Source: Opitutaceae bacterium | Lineage (GTDB): Bacteria > Verrucomicrobiota > Verrucomicrobiia > Opitutales > Opitutaceae | Assembly (NCBI GenBank): GCA_003151495.1 | Contig: PLXR01000107.1 | Location: 4,716 to 37,925 of the forward strand | Reading direction: 5' to 3' | Length of the DNA: 33,210 nt | Shown here: in pieces, positions 15,445 to 23,231 of the stretch | Numbering within the stretch: position 1 is the stretch's first letter | Layout of the letters: the number at the start of each line of letters is the position of its first letter | Made by a program: the position numbers and the translations under genes | Notes under the pieces: model-generated | What the model saw: the letters and a program-made list of their open reading frames with translations, nothing else | The model's database searches: none | Told to the model about the DNA's origin: nothing

Positions 15445-17436
15445 CTAGGGGCTGGCGTCCGTGAAGGCCCAGTCATCCGTCCGGAATGGGGTCGCAGGCA
15501 GGCCCGCTCCGTTGAACAGGGTGGCGATGGGGTTTCCCTGCCACGCATACCGGGCGGCGACGGGCTCCGGGACCGCGGGGGAGGAGACGATCACGGCATC
15601 ACCCTCGATCCTGGCGTCGGCCCAGCTCCACTTGTGGTCGGCACCGGCCACGCTGAATTCGCCGGGCTTCTGGCCGCGCACGACGAGCCCGCCGGCGACG
15701 TCCGTGAAGTGAAGCCTCAGCGTGCCTGCGACGCGTTCCATCGACCCGAGCGCCGGGCCGCGGTCGGCGACGCCGACATGGTAGTGCCCGGCCAGCGCGC
15801 ACAGGGCAAGCCGCTCCCCGACCACCTTCTTCTCCTTCGGGTGGATGTTGTCGGCGTCCCCGGTGTCGATCGTGACCGCCAGCCCTGAGTTCGGCACGGT
15901 CCTGGCGGCGATGGCCTGGGCCTCCCTCAATTCCGCCCAGCCGTCGTCGCCGGGCTCGGCCCGGCGGTGCATGAAGGCGGGAAGGCTCACGATGTAGAAG
16001 GGGAAGTCGCCCTGCCCGAAGGTTGCGCGCCAGTCGGCGATCAGCCCGGGTAGGAGCTTCCTGTACTGCATGGCCTGGGAGGTGTTCGCTTCGCCCTGGT
16101 ACCAGATGGCCCCGGTTATCGCGAGGGGCGCAACGGGTGCGATCATGCCGTTGTAGAAGACGGTGGGCATGGTCGGGTAGTTCTCGAGGTCCATCGGCAG
16201 GGGATGCGGCGGGCGCGCATCGACGCTGACGGTCGCCCTCCATCCCTGGGCCAGGGGGATGGACGAGCCGTCCCCGAGCTTGAGCTGGAGGGTCTCGGGC
16301 TTTGCCATGAATCCCTCGACCGGCTTCACCTTGAACACGCGGATTGCGAGCGAGTTTCGGCCGGGCTTGAGGACGCCAGCCGGGAGGCGGTACACCCTCG
16401 GGTTCTCGACCCAGGAACTGGAGCCCACCCAGCGGCCGTTGACGTAGGTCGTGTCCATCTTCTCCACGGGACCGAGGAAAATGACCGCGTCGCCGGCCGG
16501 GAGCGGGTCCGGAAGCGAGATTTCCCGCCGGAACCAGCACACGCTCGGGATGGACCCGACGCCGAGCTCCGCGAAGGCGCCCGGAAGCTCCACGGGCTTC
16601 CATCCGCTGACGTCCAATCCGGGCGCCTCCCAGCCGTCGCCCTTTGCGCCCGGATCGTATTCATCCAGCCAGTGCATGAGGAAGCTCCCGTGCTGGGGGC
16701 CGCCCGCGGCCCCAAGCTTCCCGATGGCCGCGACCTGGGGCGCGAATTCCCCCATGCCCGAGAGGCTTTCACCGCTCATCCACGCCTCGGCGGGGCTTCC
16801 CCCCGAGCAGTCCTCGACAAGCCCGATCGGAACGTGCACGTCCGCCTGGATCCTGCGGGCAAAGTAGTAGGCGGCCGCGGAGAACCCGCCCGGGCCCCCC
16901 TCGGCGAGCGTGGCGGGGGAGCATACCTTCCAGGAGCCCGCGGGGGCCGCGACCGGGGAATATGCAACCTTCTGCCCGACGATGTACAGGCGCAGGTCGG
17001 GGTGGTCGGCCGACTTGATCTCCTCCTGCCCGTTGTTCGCGGCCCCGACCCCCAGGTTCATGTTCGACTGGCCGCCGCAGAGCCAGACGTCGCCGACCAG
17101 GACGTTGCGCAGCTCCATCTTCCTGGGACCGCTGACTTCCACCGCATAGGGACCTCCGGACTGTGGGACCTCCAGGGTCGCGCCCCATTTCCCGTCGGCG
17201 GCAGCCACGGCGTCGGCGGCTCTTCCCGCTATCTCGACCCGCACCTTGTCGCCGGGATTCGCCCATCCCCAGAACCGGTTCGGCTTGCCCCGCTGGAGCA
17301 CCATGTTGTCGCCGAAGATCGGGCTCAGGAACGGCCGGGAGTCCTTGGCCGCAGGCTGGTCCGCAGAGGCTGCGAGCGTCGCCGCAACGGCCGCGGCGAG
17401 CGCGATGATCGGGCGAACGGACGGGAAGATTCGCAT
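15445..17436 (-). CDS. Secreted sialate O-acetylesterase-family protein with inserted jelly-roll domain
   Basis: 663 residues with a signal peptide (1-25, ending ASA). SGNH-type esterases of this family remove O-acetyl groups from sialic acid or from plant polysaccharides such as acetyl-xylan. Visible are the entry LSPIFGDNMVLQRGKP (38-52), the nucleophile block GGQSNM (121-126, Ser124), WYQGEAN (445-451) and the DxxH pair D529/H532 in DADNIHP. Residues about 275-390 form an inserted beta-galactosidase-like jelly roll (WFRREISLPD; TYVNGRWVGSSSW; LKPGRNSLAIRV). It converges on the GH43 gene with 9 bp between stops. Joint removal of acetyl groups and glycosidic cleavage outside the cytoplasm is a reasonable inference. 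Confidence 0.92.
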   Translation of the reverse strand: MRIFPSVRPIIALAAAVAATLAASADQPAAKDSRPFLSPIFGDNMVLQRGKPNRFWGWANPGDKVRVEIAGRAADAVAAADGKWGATLEVPQSGGPYAVEVSGPRKMELRNVLVGDVWLCGGQSNMNLGVGAANNGQEEIKSADHPDLRLYIVGQKVAYSPVAAPAGSWKVCSPATLAEGGPGGFSAAAYYFARRIQADVHVPIGLVEDCSGGSPAEAWMSGESLSGMGEFAPQVAAIGKLGAAGGPQHGSFLMHWLDEYDPGAKGDGWEAPGLDVSGWKPVELPGAFAELGVGSIPSVCWFRREISLPDPLPAGDAVIFLGPVEKMDTTYVNGRWVGSSSWVENPRVYRLPAGVLKPGRNSLAIRVFKVKPVEGFMAKPETLQLKLGDGSSIPLAQGWRATVSVDARPPHPLPMDLENYPTMPTVFYNGMIAPVAPLAITGAIWYQGEANTSQAMQYRKLLPGLIADWRATFGQGDFPFYIVSLPAFMHRRAEPGDDGWAELREAQAIAARTVPNSGLAVTIDTGDADNIHPKEKKVVGERLALCALAGHYHVGVADRGPALGSMERVAGTLRLHFTDVAGGLVVRGQKPGEFSVAGADHKWSWADARIEGDAVIVSSPAVPEPVAARYAWQGNPIATLFNGAGLPATPFRTDDWAFTDASP

Positions 17437-17496
17437 GGGGATGAACCGAGCGTGGGGCCCGGGCAGCCGGCAGGCAACAGATTGTCCCCGGGGGGC

Positions 17497-17522
17497 GACG
17501 GGTCGGCGAGGCGCCGCCCGTC
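17497..17522 (-). terminator. Candidate hairpin between thioredoxin-like and acetylesterase genes
   Basis: GACGGG (17497-17502) and CCCGTC (17517-17522) pair, with further G/C pairs inside (CGGCG / CGCCG) and a small bulge. No T-tract follows on the minus strand, so it may be a weak terminator or a processing site in the 90-bp gap. Confidence 0.35.
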
Positions 17523-17526
17523 CCCG

Positions 17527-17988
17527 CTATTTGAACCAACCGGTGACCAACACGTAGGCGGGCTTGCCCTCGGCCACCAGCCTTCCATCGGGACCGAAGA
17601 CCTTGAGGTGCGGGGTCCCCGGCAGGTCGAACTGCTTCGAGACGGGAGAATGCCAGTCGATGACCTTCATGCCCGGCCTGTTGATGTTGACCAGCACAAC
17701 GGCCACGTCCTCGCGGCCCCTGTGCAGCTTCTCCATGTCCCCGGCGATCGCCCTGCATGTGGGGCAGAACTCACTGTAGAAGTCGAACACCGTGGTCTTC
17801 CCGGGAACGAGGTAGTCGGCCAGCTTCACCTTCTGGCCATTCGAGATGACAAGCGGCATCGTCCCCTTCTCGTGGACCTCGGCGGCCGGGAGGGCGGCCG
17901 TCCCGGCCAGCAGGAGGAGGAGCCAGGCAAAGCGCGCGCGGCCGCCCATGAACGAAGGTCCGCGGGACCGATCTGGGTTCGAGGGCAT
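17527..17988 (-). CDS. Exported thioredoxin-like protein
   Basis: 153 residues, with a hydrophobic segment at 20-36 acting as signal peptide or anchor; an internal Met14 is an alternative start that leaves a shorter n-region. The thioredoxin fold is indicated by TTVFDFYSEFCPTC (65-78; active-site pair C75/C78) and the cis-proline segment DLPGTPHLKVFGPDG (P126). It probably reduces or exchanges disulfides in the periplasm. The gene lies 18 bp downstream of the outer-membrane beta-barrel gene on the same strand, so the two are likely co-transcribed. No partner such as DsbD is visible. Confidence 0.87.
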   Translation of the reverse strand: MPSNPDRSRGPSFMGGRARFAWLLLLLAGTAALPAAEVHEKGTMPLVISNGQKVKLADYLVPGKTTVFDFYSEFCPTCRAIAGDMEKLHRGREDVAVVLVNINRPGMKVIDWHSPVSKQFDLPGTPHLKVFGPDGRLVAEGKPAYVLVTGWFK

Positions 17989-18006
17989 GGGCGGGCGCGC
18001 CGGGGC

Positions 18007-19116
18007 CTACCACCTGTGCGAATACGAGATCAGCACGAGGAACTTCGCGAAGAATGCGTCCCCGTGCCCGCCGGTGAGCGTGTCCGGGTAGCTCTGTGTG
18101 CGGTTCATGTATTCCGCGACCGGCACGCTCAGCGAGAGCGAGTCGTGGGGGAGCACATAGGACAGGCCGGGCTCGATGGAGAGGACATAGCCCGGGCGCC
18201 GGAACCCATCGCTCCTGCCGACCAGGTCGTCCGAGGGCACGCCCTCCCATCGGCCGCCGAGGCTGCCGTTGAGCGCCCCGTGCTGGAAGCGAACGAGCTG
18301 CTGGGTGACCCCGGCGCGGAGCTCGTATTGGTCGTAGATGGAGTCGAAGGCGGTTTCCGAGGTGATGGCCGACGAGGTGCGGGTTCCGTTGACGTTCTGC
18401 GGCGTCACCATGTAGAAGCCGTTGGCGTAGAGCGTGGTGGTCGGCAGCACCCTGAAGTAGGCGCTACCCTCGAAGATGTATCCCCATCCTCCCAGGCCGG
18501 GCTGGATCGACTGGTCGACGTTCTTGTACACGAGGCCGGTGGTGGTGTGGAAATAGTCCTTCACGTTGCTCTTGCCGGTCGGAACGCTCAGCCCGAGCCC
18601 GAGCGAGAGGTTACCCCTCGGGCTGCTGGCCGGGTCGAACATCCAGCGGCTGACCCCCAGGCGCGTGTCGCCCAGGTCGTTGGCCCGCGTCTTGAACCTG
18701 CCGAGTCCCTTGACGAGCTGCGACCGGGTTGCGGCGAAGTAGGCCACGTCGAGGCTCGCGGTGTCGCGGGGGTTGAAGGAGTAGCTCAGCGCCGTGTCGA
18801 ACTGGTCGACGACGTTGATCACCTGGTTGGTCAGGGCCGCGCGACCGGGCGTCATGTCCTGGCTGCCGACATAGTCGAGGTAGGAGCGGAAATGTTCGTA
18901 GCTCTCGGTGAAGTCCCACTTGTCGGCACCGGAGGCGAGGGAGATGCCCTCGATGGAGGGGGTCTGGTCGCTCATCTCCTTGATGGGAACGCACCCTTGG
19001 GCGCGGATGCGGGGCGCCGTCGCGATCGCGAGCAGCAGCATTGAGGCGATGCCGAGCGAGATTCGCCGGCGGCTGACGTGGGACGACAGGCAGTCCATGG
19101 GTGATGTGTGTAGCAT
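18007..19116 (-). CDS. Probable outer-membrane beta-barrel protein
   Basis: 369 residues from the chosen ATG; an in-frame ATG at 19098 would give 363. The signal peptide is clear (SLGIASMLLLAIATAPRIRAQG). The mature part is made of alternating amphipathic strands rich in Tyr, Phe, Ser and Gly (for example NLSLGLGLSVPTGKSN; LYANGFYMVTPQN; YVLSIEPGLSYVLPHDSL). It ends in an aromatic residue (SYSHRW), as outer-membrane barrels do. Exact function and family are not recognised; it may be a porin-like or transporter protein. It is divergent from the NMT1-type binding-protein gene and heads a pair with the thioredoxin-like gene. Confidence 0.78.
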   Translation of the reverse strand: MLHTSPMDCLSSHVSRRRISLGIASMLLLAIATAPRIRAQGCVPIKEMSDQTPSIEGISLASGADKWDFTESYEHFRSYLDYVGSQDMTPGRAALTNQVINVVDQFDTALSYSFNPRDTASLDVAYFAATRSQLVKGLGRFKTRANDLGDTRLGVSRWMFDPASSPRGNLSLGLGLSVPTGKSNVKDYFHTTTGLVYKNVDQSIQPGLGGWGYIFEGSAYFRVLPTTTLYANGFYMVTPQNVNGTRTSSAITSETAFDSIYDQYELRAGVTQQLVRFQHGALNGSLGGRWEGVPSDDLVGRSDGFRRPGYVLSIEPGLSYVLPHDSLSLSVPVAEYMNRTQSYPDTLTGGHGDAFFAKFLVLISYSHRW

Positions 19117-19351
19117 TGGGTGTTGGGTTTCTTCCCGGACCCGGGTTTGCCGGGGCCGCCGGGCGGCAAGGTGGGCCGCTCCGGGACGCTGGTTGTCGCG
19201 AATTCCGGCGTTTCGGAAAGGACTTTGTGACGAAGAGCTTAACACGGTCCGTGAAGCGCTGAAAAAACGTTCCGGGATCCCGGCGCCGGGGGGACGTCGA
19301 CGGGGCCTCGAGTCCCCGGGGCCTTGGCGCAGCTTCTGCTCCCGGCGGAAC

Positions 19352-20305
19352 ATGCACCTGGTGAGGAAGCCGCTCCTGTTCGCCTGCGTCTGCCTTGCCG
19401 GGGCATTCTGCCGCGGGGCCGGCATTCCGCTGACGGTGCAGCTGGACTGGATCCCCAACGTCCAGTTCGCCGGCGTTCTGGTGGCCAGGGAGAAAGGGTG
19501 GTACCGGGAGGCCGGGCTCGACGTCTCGGTCAGGCAGCTCGACGTTCAGGCGATGTCCTCCTCGGTTGGGCCCGTTCTGGAGGGTCCGGCCGCAATCGGC
19601 ATCGCCGACGGCCTTGTCCTTCTCAACGCGAGAGCCGACCACAAGCCGGTCAAGGCCTTTGCCACCATGCTGCAGGCCTCACCCCTCTGCATCCTGGCGC
19701 TCAAGGGGGGGCCGGTCCACAGATTCCGCGACCTGGCGGGCAGGAGGATCGGGCTGCATTCGTACGACCACCCCCAGCTCCAGCTCATGCTGGGCTACAA
19801 TCACCTGGCCGAGAGGGACGTCAGCGCGATCGACATCGGCGACGACCTGACCTCACTCATAGAGGGCAGGATCGACGCCCAGGTCGCGTACTCCATCGAT
19901 GAGAAGGTGGCGATCGAGCTCAAGGGGCACCCCACGGTCGTCTTCCCGGGCCACGAGAACGGATTCGTGGCCTACTCCCAGGTGTACTATACGACGGACA
20001 GTTTCCTCATGAACCATGAACGCGTGCTGGTGGCGTTCATGGAGGCGACCAACCGGGGCTGGAGGGAGGCCTTCGCGCATCCCCGGGAGACCGCGGGGAT
20101 GGTGGTCGGCACCTACCTGGGGAAGGGCGACGCCGCCTACCAGGAGAGATCGCTCGTCGAGCTGGAGCACTTCGCGACGCTGGAGTCGGGCCACCTCGGC
20201 GGGATGCGCATCTCGACCTGGGAGCGGAGCTGCGAGGTCTTCCACCTCCCGAAGAGCCTTGTGGGCGGGCTGGTGGACCTCGGCATCCTCAGGCAGCTGA
20301 AGTGA
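19352..20305 (+). CDS. ABC-type substrate-binding protein, NMT1/THI5-like (orphan)
   Basis: 317 residues. A signal peptide (1-22) precedes LTVQLDWIPNVQFAGVLVAR and EKGWYREAGLDV, the standard start of NMT1/SsuA/THI5-like binding proteins. It continues with FATMLQASPLCILAL, FRDLAGRRIGLHS and ALxGRIDA-like positions (LIEGRIDAQVAY). Such proteins capture thiamine-precursor pyrimidines, sulfonates or related small molecules in the periplasm for an ABC importer. No permease or ATPase gene is adjacent; the next gene, 149 bp away, is a LytTR response regulator. It may use components encoded elsewhere or serve a sensory role. The ATG was chosen for the signal peptide; there is no strong Shine-Dalgarno sequence. 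Confidence 0.88.
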   Translation: MHLVRKPLLFACVCLAGAFCRGAGIPLTVQLDWIPNVQFAGVLVAREKGWYREAGLDVSVRQLDVQAMSSSVGPVLEGPAAIGIADGLVLLNARADHKPVKAFATMLQASPLCILALKGGPVHRFRDLAGRRIGLHSYDHPQLQLMLGYNHLAERDVSAIDIGDDLTSLIEGRIDAQVAYSIDEKVAIELKGHPTVVFPGHENGFVAYSQVYYTTDSFLMNHERVLVAFMEATNRGWREAFAHPRETAGMVVGTYLGKGDAAYQERSLVELEHFATLESGHLGGMRISTWERSCEVFHLPKSLVGGLVDLGILRQLK

Positions 20306-20454
20306 CCGGTCCCGGCCGGGCGGCAGCCCGCCACATCCGATCGGCGTTTCGCGGCGATTTGGCCGCCACGCACAACATATCGGTTTCTTTCGGCCCGCGG
20401 CGCGTCAGCGTCCGCCTGCGGGGGCCCTGACCCGCACAGGCATTTCGCCGAAAT

Positions 20455-21219
20455 ATGACAAAGCTCAAGATCCTGATCGTCGACGACGAACCCCTGGCGC
20501 GGGAGCGCATCCGCTCCTTTCTACGGGACAACCGGTCCGTCGAGATCTCAGGCGAGTTCGGGGAGGGGACCGGGGCGCTGGAGGCGATCAGGGGCGCGCC
20601 GCCCGACATCGTGTTCCTGGACGTCGAGATGCCGGGGTGCGACGGCATCCAGCTGCTGGAGGGCCTGCCCCCGGGGCGGCGGCCGGCGATCATCATGGCT
20701 ACGGCGCACCATCGGTTCGCGGTGGACGCGTTCTCCCACGAGGTCGTCGATTACCTTCTGAAGCCCTTTGACAGGGTGCGCTTTGGCCGCGCCCTGGAAC
20801 GGGCCATCGGGTTCCTGGACGCGAGGCGGGCGGGCGACGTGGAGAGGCGCGTCGAGGGAGTGCTCAAGGCGGTCCTTGACCGTCGGCCCGAGCAGGTGGT
20901 CGTGAAGGCCGACGGGCGCCATGTGTTCCTCAGGCCGGGCGAGATCGTCTGGGTGGCGGCCGCCAACAACTACTGCACGCTGCATCTGGCGGGCTCAAAG
21001 CGCCTCCTGCTGCGCGAGACACTCACTTCGATCGAGGGCAGGCTGGGGCCCTCCTTCGCCCGGGTGAACCGGTCGGCCCTCGTCAACCTGGGGGAGATCC
21101 AGGAGCTGCAGCCCTCAAGGTACGGCGACTACCTTGTGCTCCTCAGGAACGGCGAGCGGCTGCCGCTCAGCCGGAGCCTGCGGGGCAGGTTCAGGGACAT
21201 CGCGGGCGACCTCTCCTGA
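20455..21219 (+). CDS. LytTR-family response regulator
   Basis: 254 residues. The receiver domain (1-120) has the acidic pair D10/D11, phospho-acceptor D56 in FLDVEMPG, T83 and K103 (DYLLKPFD). A LytTR DNA-binding domain (about 148-250) shows VVVKADGRHVFL, EIVWVAAANNYCTLH, FARVNRSALVNL and LPLSRSLRGRF. These regulators are phosphorylated by a histidine kinase, usually of the LytS/5TM type, and bind direct repeats upstream of target genes. No kinase gene is in the window, so it is an orphan here. Its position after the orphan binding-protein gene suggests, but does not prove, a functional link. Confidence 0.93.
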   Translation: MTKLKILIVDDEPLARERIRSFLRDNRSVEISGEFGEGTGALEAIRGAPPDIVFLDVEMPGCDGIQLLEGLPPGRRPAIIMATAHHRFAVDAFSHEVVDYLLKPFDRVRFGRALERAIGFLDARRAGDVERRVEGVLKAVLDRRPEQVVVKADGRHVFLRPGEIVWVAAANNYCTLHLAGSKRLLLRETLTSIEGRLGPSFARVNRSALVNLGEIQELQPSRYGDYLVLLRNGERLPLSRSLRGRFRDIAGDLS

Positions 21220-21254
21220 AAGCGCCGGAGGCGGCGGGGGATTTCCCGCTTCGC

Positions 21255-21383
21255 CTAGTGGCCGATCGCGATTGTTATTGCTGCAAGCGCTATCGCCCCG
21301 GCGAAGACGAAGAATGCGGTCCTCTTTGAGACCTTGGGCTCGGCGCGGGTGGTGTAGTTCACAGTGCTGGTTGAGTGTTCCAT
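21255..21383 (-). CDS. Small single-pass membrane protein (42 aa)
   Basis: 42 residues starting MEHSTSTVNYTTRAEPKVSK, then one hydrophobic helix (TAFFVFAGAIALAAITIAIG) and a C-terminal His. The frame extends upstream but the hydrophilic head fits the internal ATG at 21383. No family is recognised and no Shine-Dalgarno sequence is evident. It is divergent from the DUF1328 gene, another very small membrane protein, across the 172-bp region holding an ACCCCAT box. Confidence 0.5.
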   Translation of the reverse strand: MEHSTSTVNYTTRAEPKVSKRTAFFVFAGAIALAAITIAIGH

Positions 21384-21485
21384 CGGCGCAATGGAGCATA
21401 ATTGATACCAGATCCGGTGCGATGGTCCCCGCGTCGCCCCTGGCTGCCGGATCGCATTCGCGCCGCGCCGGTCGGGTGGGGAATC

Positions 21486-21521
21486 ACCCCATACCGCGTC
21501 GAGGTCCCTCCGCGCTATAGT
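21486..21521 (+). promoter_or_regulatory. ACCCCAT-box promoter of the DUF1328 gene
   Basis: ACCCCAT (21486-21492), preceded by GAATC, lies 23 bp before TATAGT (21516-21521), a TANNNT-type -10. The DUF1328 ATG is 34 bp further on. It is one member of the set of similar sites described under findings, with 1 bp more spacing than the rest. Confidence 0.6.
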
Positions 21522-21555
21522 GCGGCCGTACAGCACCCCCCCCTGAACCCGCACC

Positions 21556-21729
21556 ATGCTCCGCTGGGCCCTAATCTTCTTCATAGTGGCGATCGTCGCC
21601 GCAGTCTTCGGGTTCACCGGCATCGCAGGGGCTGCCACCGAGATCGCCAGGACGCTGTTCTTCGTCTTTCTCGCCCTCCTTCTCTTCTCGGCGCTCGCGC
21701 ATGTCTATTGGAATTCGCCGCCGAAGTGA
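21556..21729 (+). CDS. DUF1328 (UPF0391) small membrane protein
   Basis: 57 residues. The N-terminus [20 protein letters not shown] and the sequel [19 protein letters not shown] are the near-invariant DUF1328 pattern: two transmembrane helices with a Gly-rich turn. The role is unknown; related genes in other bacteria belong to general stress regulons. It sits 34 bp after the -10 of an ACCCCAT-box promoter and 28 bp before a lipoprotein gene on the same strand, probably one operon. The Met was chosen as the only family-consistent start. Confidence 0.92.
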   Translation: MLRWALIFFIVAIVAAVFGFTGIAGAATEIARTLFFVFLALLLFSALAHVYWNSPPK

Positions 21730-21757
21730 TCCTCCCGCCCCCCTTTCCCTAAAAAAA

Positions 21758-22201
21758 ATGAAATCAACAAAGCTCCTCCTCCTCCTCGCCGTCGGGTTCA
21801 GTCCCGCGGCTCTCCTTGTGTCCGGCTGCTCCAAGAGCGACGACACCTCCGCAACCGCCGCCAACGTGAAGGCCGACGCCAAGGACACGGTCGCCGACGT
21901 CAAGGCAACAGCGGTCGACTCGTGGGACTCCGTCAAGGACTACACTTTTGAGAAGCGCGCCGAATTCTCGGCCTCATTCGACCGCATGACGGCGAAGCTC
22001 GACGAGAAGGCCTCCGCGGCCAAGGCCAAGGCCTCAGGTGCGCCTGATGCCGCGTCCAAGGAATACGACGAGGCGCGCGCCGAGCTGAAGACAAAGCTCT
22101 CCGACCTCGGCAACGCCACAGCCGACACGTGGGCCGACGCGAAGGCGAAGGTCGCCGAGTCCTGGAAGCGCGTGAAGGCCGCTTCCGACAAGACGAGCTG
22201 A
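21758..22201 (+). CDS. Lipoprotein with helical repeat region, unknown function
   Basis: 147 residues from ATG 21758 in a run of A residues. The lipobox is LLVSGC with C24 as lipid-modified cysteine. The mature protein is Ala/Lys/Asp-rich and almost entirely helical, with repeated KADAKDTVADVKATAVDSWD-type segments and a last part DTWADAKAKVAESWKRVKA, similar to LEA-like or coiled-coil envelope proteins. It is clearly related to the 148-residue protein encoded convergently at 22785-23231, especially in the final W..AK..V.E.WKR segment. It is probably co-transcribed with the DUF1328 gene. Confidence 0.85.
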   Translation: MKSTKLLLLLAVGFSPAALLVSGCSKSDDTSATAANVKADAKDTVADVKATAVDSWDSVKDYTFEKRAEFSASFDRMTAKLDEKASAAKAKASGAPDAASKEYDEARAELKTKLSDLGNATADTWADAKAKVAESWKRVKAASDKTS

Positions 22202-22223
22202 GGCGACAGCCAACCTCATCCGC

Positions 22224-22373
22224 TTGCGCGGCCGTTCCGTTCCTTGCCTCCTTACTGCGATCATCGCGGGCGCCTTGGGCTTCGGTGTTGTTGCCGGGGC
22301 GCCCGCCTTGATCGCAAAGGGTAAGGTCCGTGATCTTCTGCCTGATTCGCTCACGGTCGGCGAGAAGGCATAG
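22224..22373 (+). CDS. Possible small membrane protein with TTG start (49 aa), or gene remnant
   Basis: A frame without an ATG reads, after a TTG, RGRSVPCLLTAIIAGALGFG, then VVAGAPALIAKGKVRDLLP and DSLTVGEKA before TAG. It has one hydrophobic helix, a basic stretch and a regular hydrophilic tail, and it looks more protein-like than the other frames here. The in-frame sequence continues upstream over the lipoprotein stop without an ATG. It may use a rare start or be the rest of a damaged gene. The family is not recognised. Confidence 0.35.
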   Translation: MRGRSVPCLLTAIIAGALGFGVVAGAPALIAKGKVRDLLPDSLTVGEKA

Positions 22374-22454
22374 GAAAGAGGCTGCGCTGGAGGCACTTGG
22401 CCCCGAATCGGGACCTGGCCCCCGGTTCCGACGCCGGGCCCCTGGAGCGATCGA

Positions 22455-22772
22455 TCAGAAGCGCCGAAACATCTCCCAGGGATAGGCGTCGGCCTCGATC
22501 GGCATCGTGTCCCACTGGAGCGAGTCCATCGGATGGGCGTCGCACACGGCCTTCCACGCGCTCCCAATCTTGGTCGTGGTCGCCCAGCTGCCGTCCGGGA
22601 GCTTCGAGACAATGACGGCCTCAACCCCGGTCCGCTCGACGAGCTCGATGTAGGCGGCCGGCCCGCCCGCGGCCTCGTATTGGTCCCTGGGGATGTGCAC
22701 AACGAGGATCGGCGGGCCGGACTCACGCGGCGGCCTGGCCACTGTCAGCGCGAACCGCTTGCTGGGCTGCAA
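22455..22772 (-). CDS. Hypothetical protein (about 105 aa)
   Basis: The frame begins at a TTG (22772) 12 bp past the stop of the upstream 148-aa gene; a GTG at 22742 giving 95 residues is an alternative. The sequence PPILVVHIPRDQYEAAGGP, then AYIELVERTGVEAVIVSKLP and DGSWATTTKIGSAWKAVCDA has regular secondary-structure spacing and high-GC codon use, so it is likely expressed, with no recognised domain. No signal peptide or membrane segment is seen. Its closeness suggests co-transcription with the gene at 22785-23231. Confidence 0.55.
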   Translation of the reverse strand: MQPSKRFALTVARPPRESGPPILVVHIPRDQYEAAGGPAAYIELVERTGVEAVIVSKLPDGSWATTTKIGSAWKAVCDAHPMDSLQWDTMPIEADAYPWEMFRRF

Positions 22773-22784
22773 TGGGGTCCCCGG

Positions 22785-23231
22785 TCAGGAGGTCACCGTC
22801 GAGTTCATCTTGTCGACGGCGAGTTGGGAGCGCTTCCAGGCCTCGCCTACCCAGTCCTTGGCCGCAATCCATGCGTCGGGGGTCGTGGCATTCTTCAGGT
22901 CGGTGATGCGGCTTGTGAGGGATGAGCGGGATTCGTCCACTTCCTTGATCGCCAGGTCCCAGTCCTTGGTGTCGGTCGTCATCGGGGCGCGCTTTGCCTT
23001 GAGCATTGCGATCTCGCGGTCGAGCCACGCGGAGAGGCGGTCGGCGCCCGCGGCAAAATGGGCGCGCTGCTCATAGGCGTCGTTCTTGATGTCGACCCAC
23101 GTCGGGGCCGTTGTCCCGTCCGAGCCGGCTATTGCAACGACCTCGGCGGATGCGCGCGTCACGAACGCCGCACCCGACGCGGCGGCCAGCGCGACGGCAA
23201 CCCCGAACAGCCGCATGTGATGGGTTTTCAT
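22785..23231 (-). CDS. Exported helical protein, paralogue of the nearby lipoprotein
   Basis: 148 residues. The signal peptide (about 1-29, ending TRASA) has no lipobox cysteine, so the protein is probably periplasmic. The mature part is helical: TWVDIKNDAYEQRAHFAAGA, LSAWLDREIAMLKAK, DLAIKEVDESRSSLTSRITD, DAWIAAKDWVGEAWKRSQLA. The order of elements matches the 147-aa lipoprotein at 21758-22201 (a W-D-K segment, a DR..A.L..K segment, then a final AK..V.E.WKR segment), so the two are paralogues with different anchoring. An ACCCCAT box lies upstream in the right orientation, but its -10 is poor. Confidence 0.82.
   Translation of the reverse strand: MKTHHMRLFGVAVALAAASGAAFVTRASAEVVAIAGSDGTTAPTWVDIKNDAYEQRAHFAAGADRLSAWLDREIAMLKAKRAPMTTDTKDWDLAIKEVDESRSSLTSRITDLKNATTPDAWIAAKDWVGEAWKRSQLAVDKMNSTVTS

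Noticed and set aside
16204-19044. Very long plus-strand open frame (about 946 codons)
   Set aside because: It is antisense to the acetylesterase, thioredoxin-like and beta-barrel genes. It is Arg/Gly/Pro-rich and has no family motifs, as expected from the high GC content.
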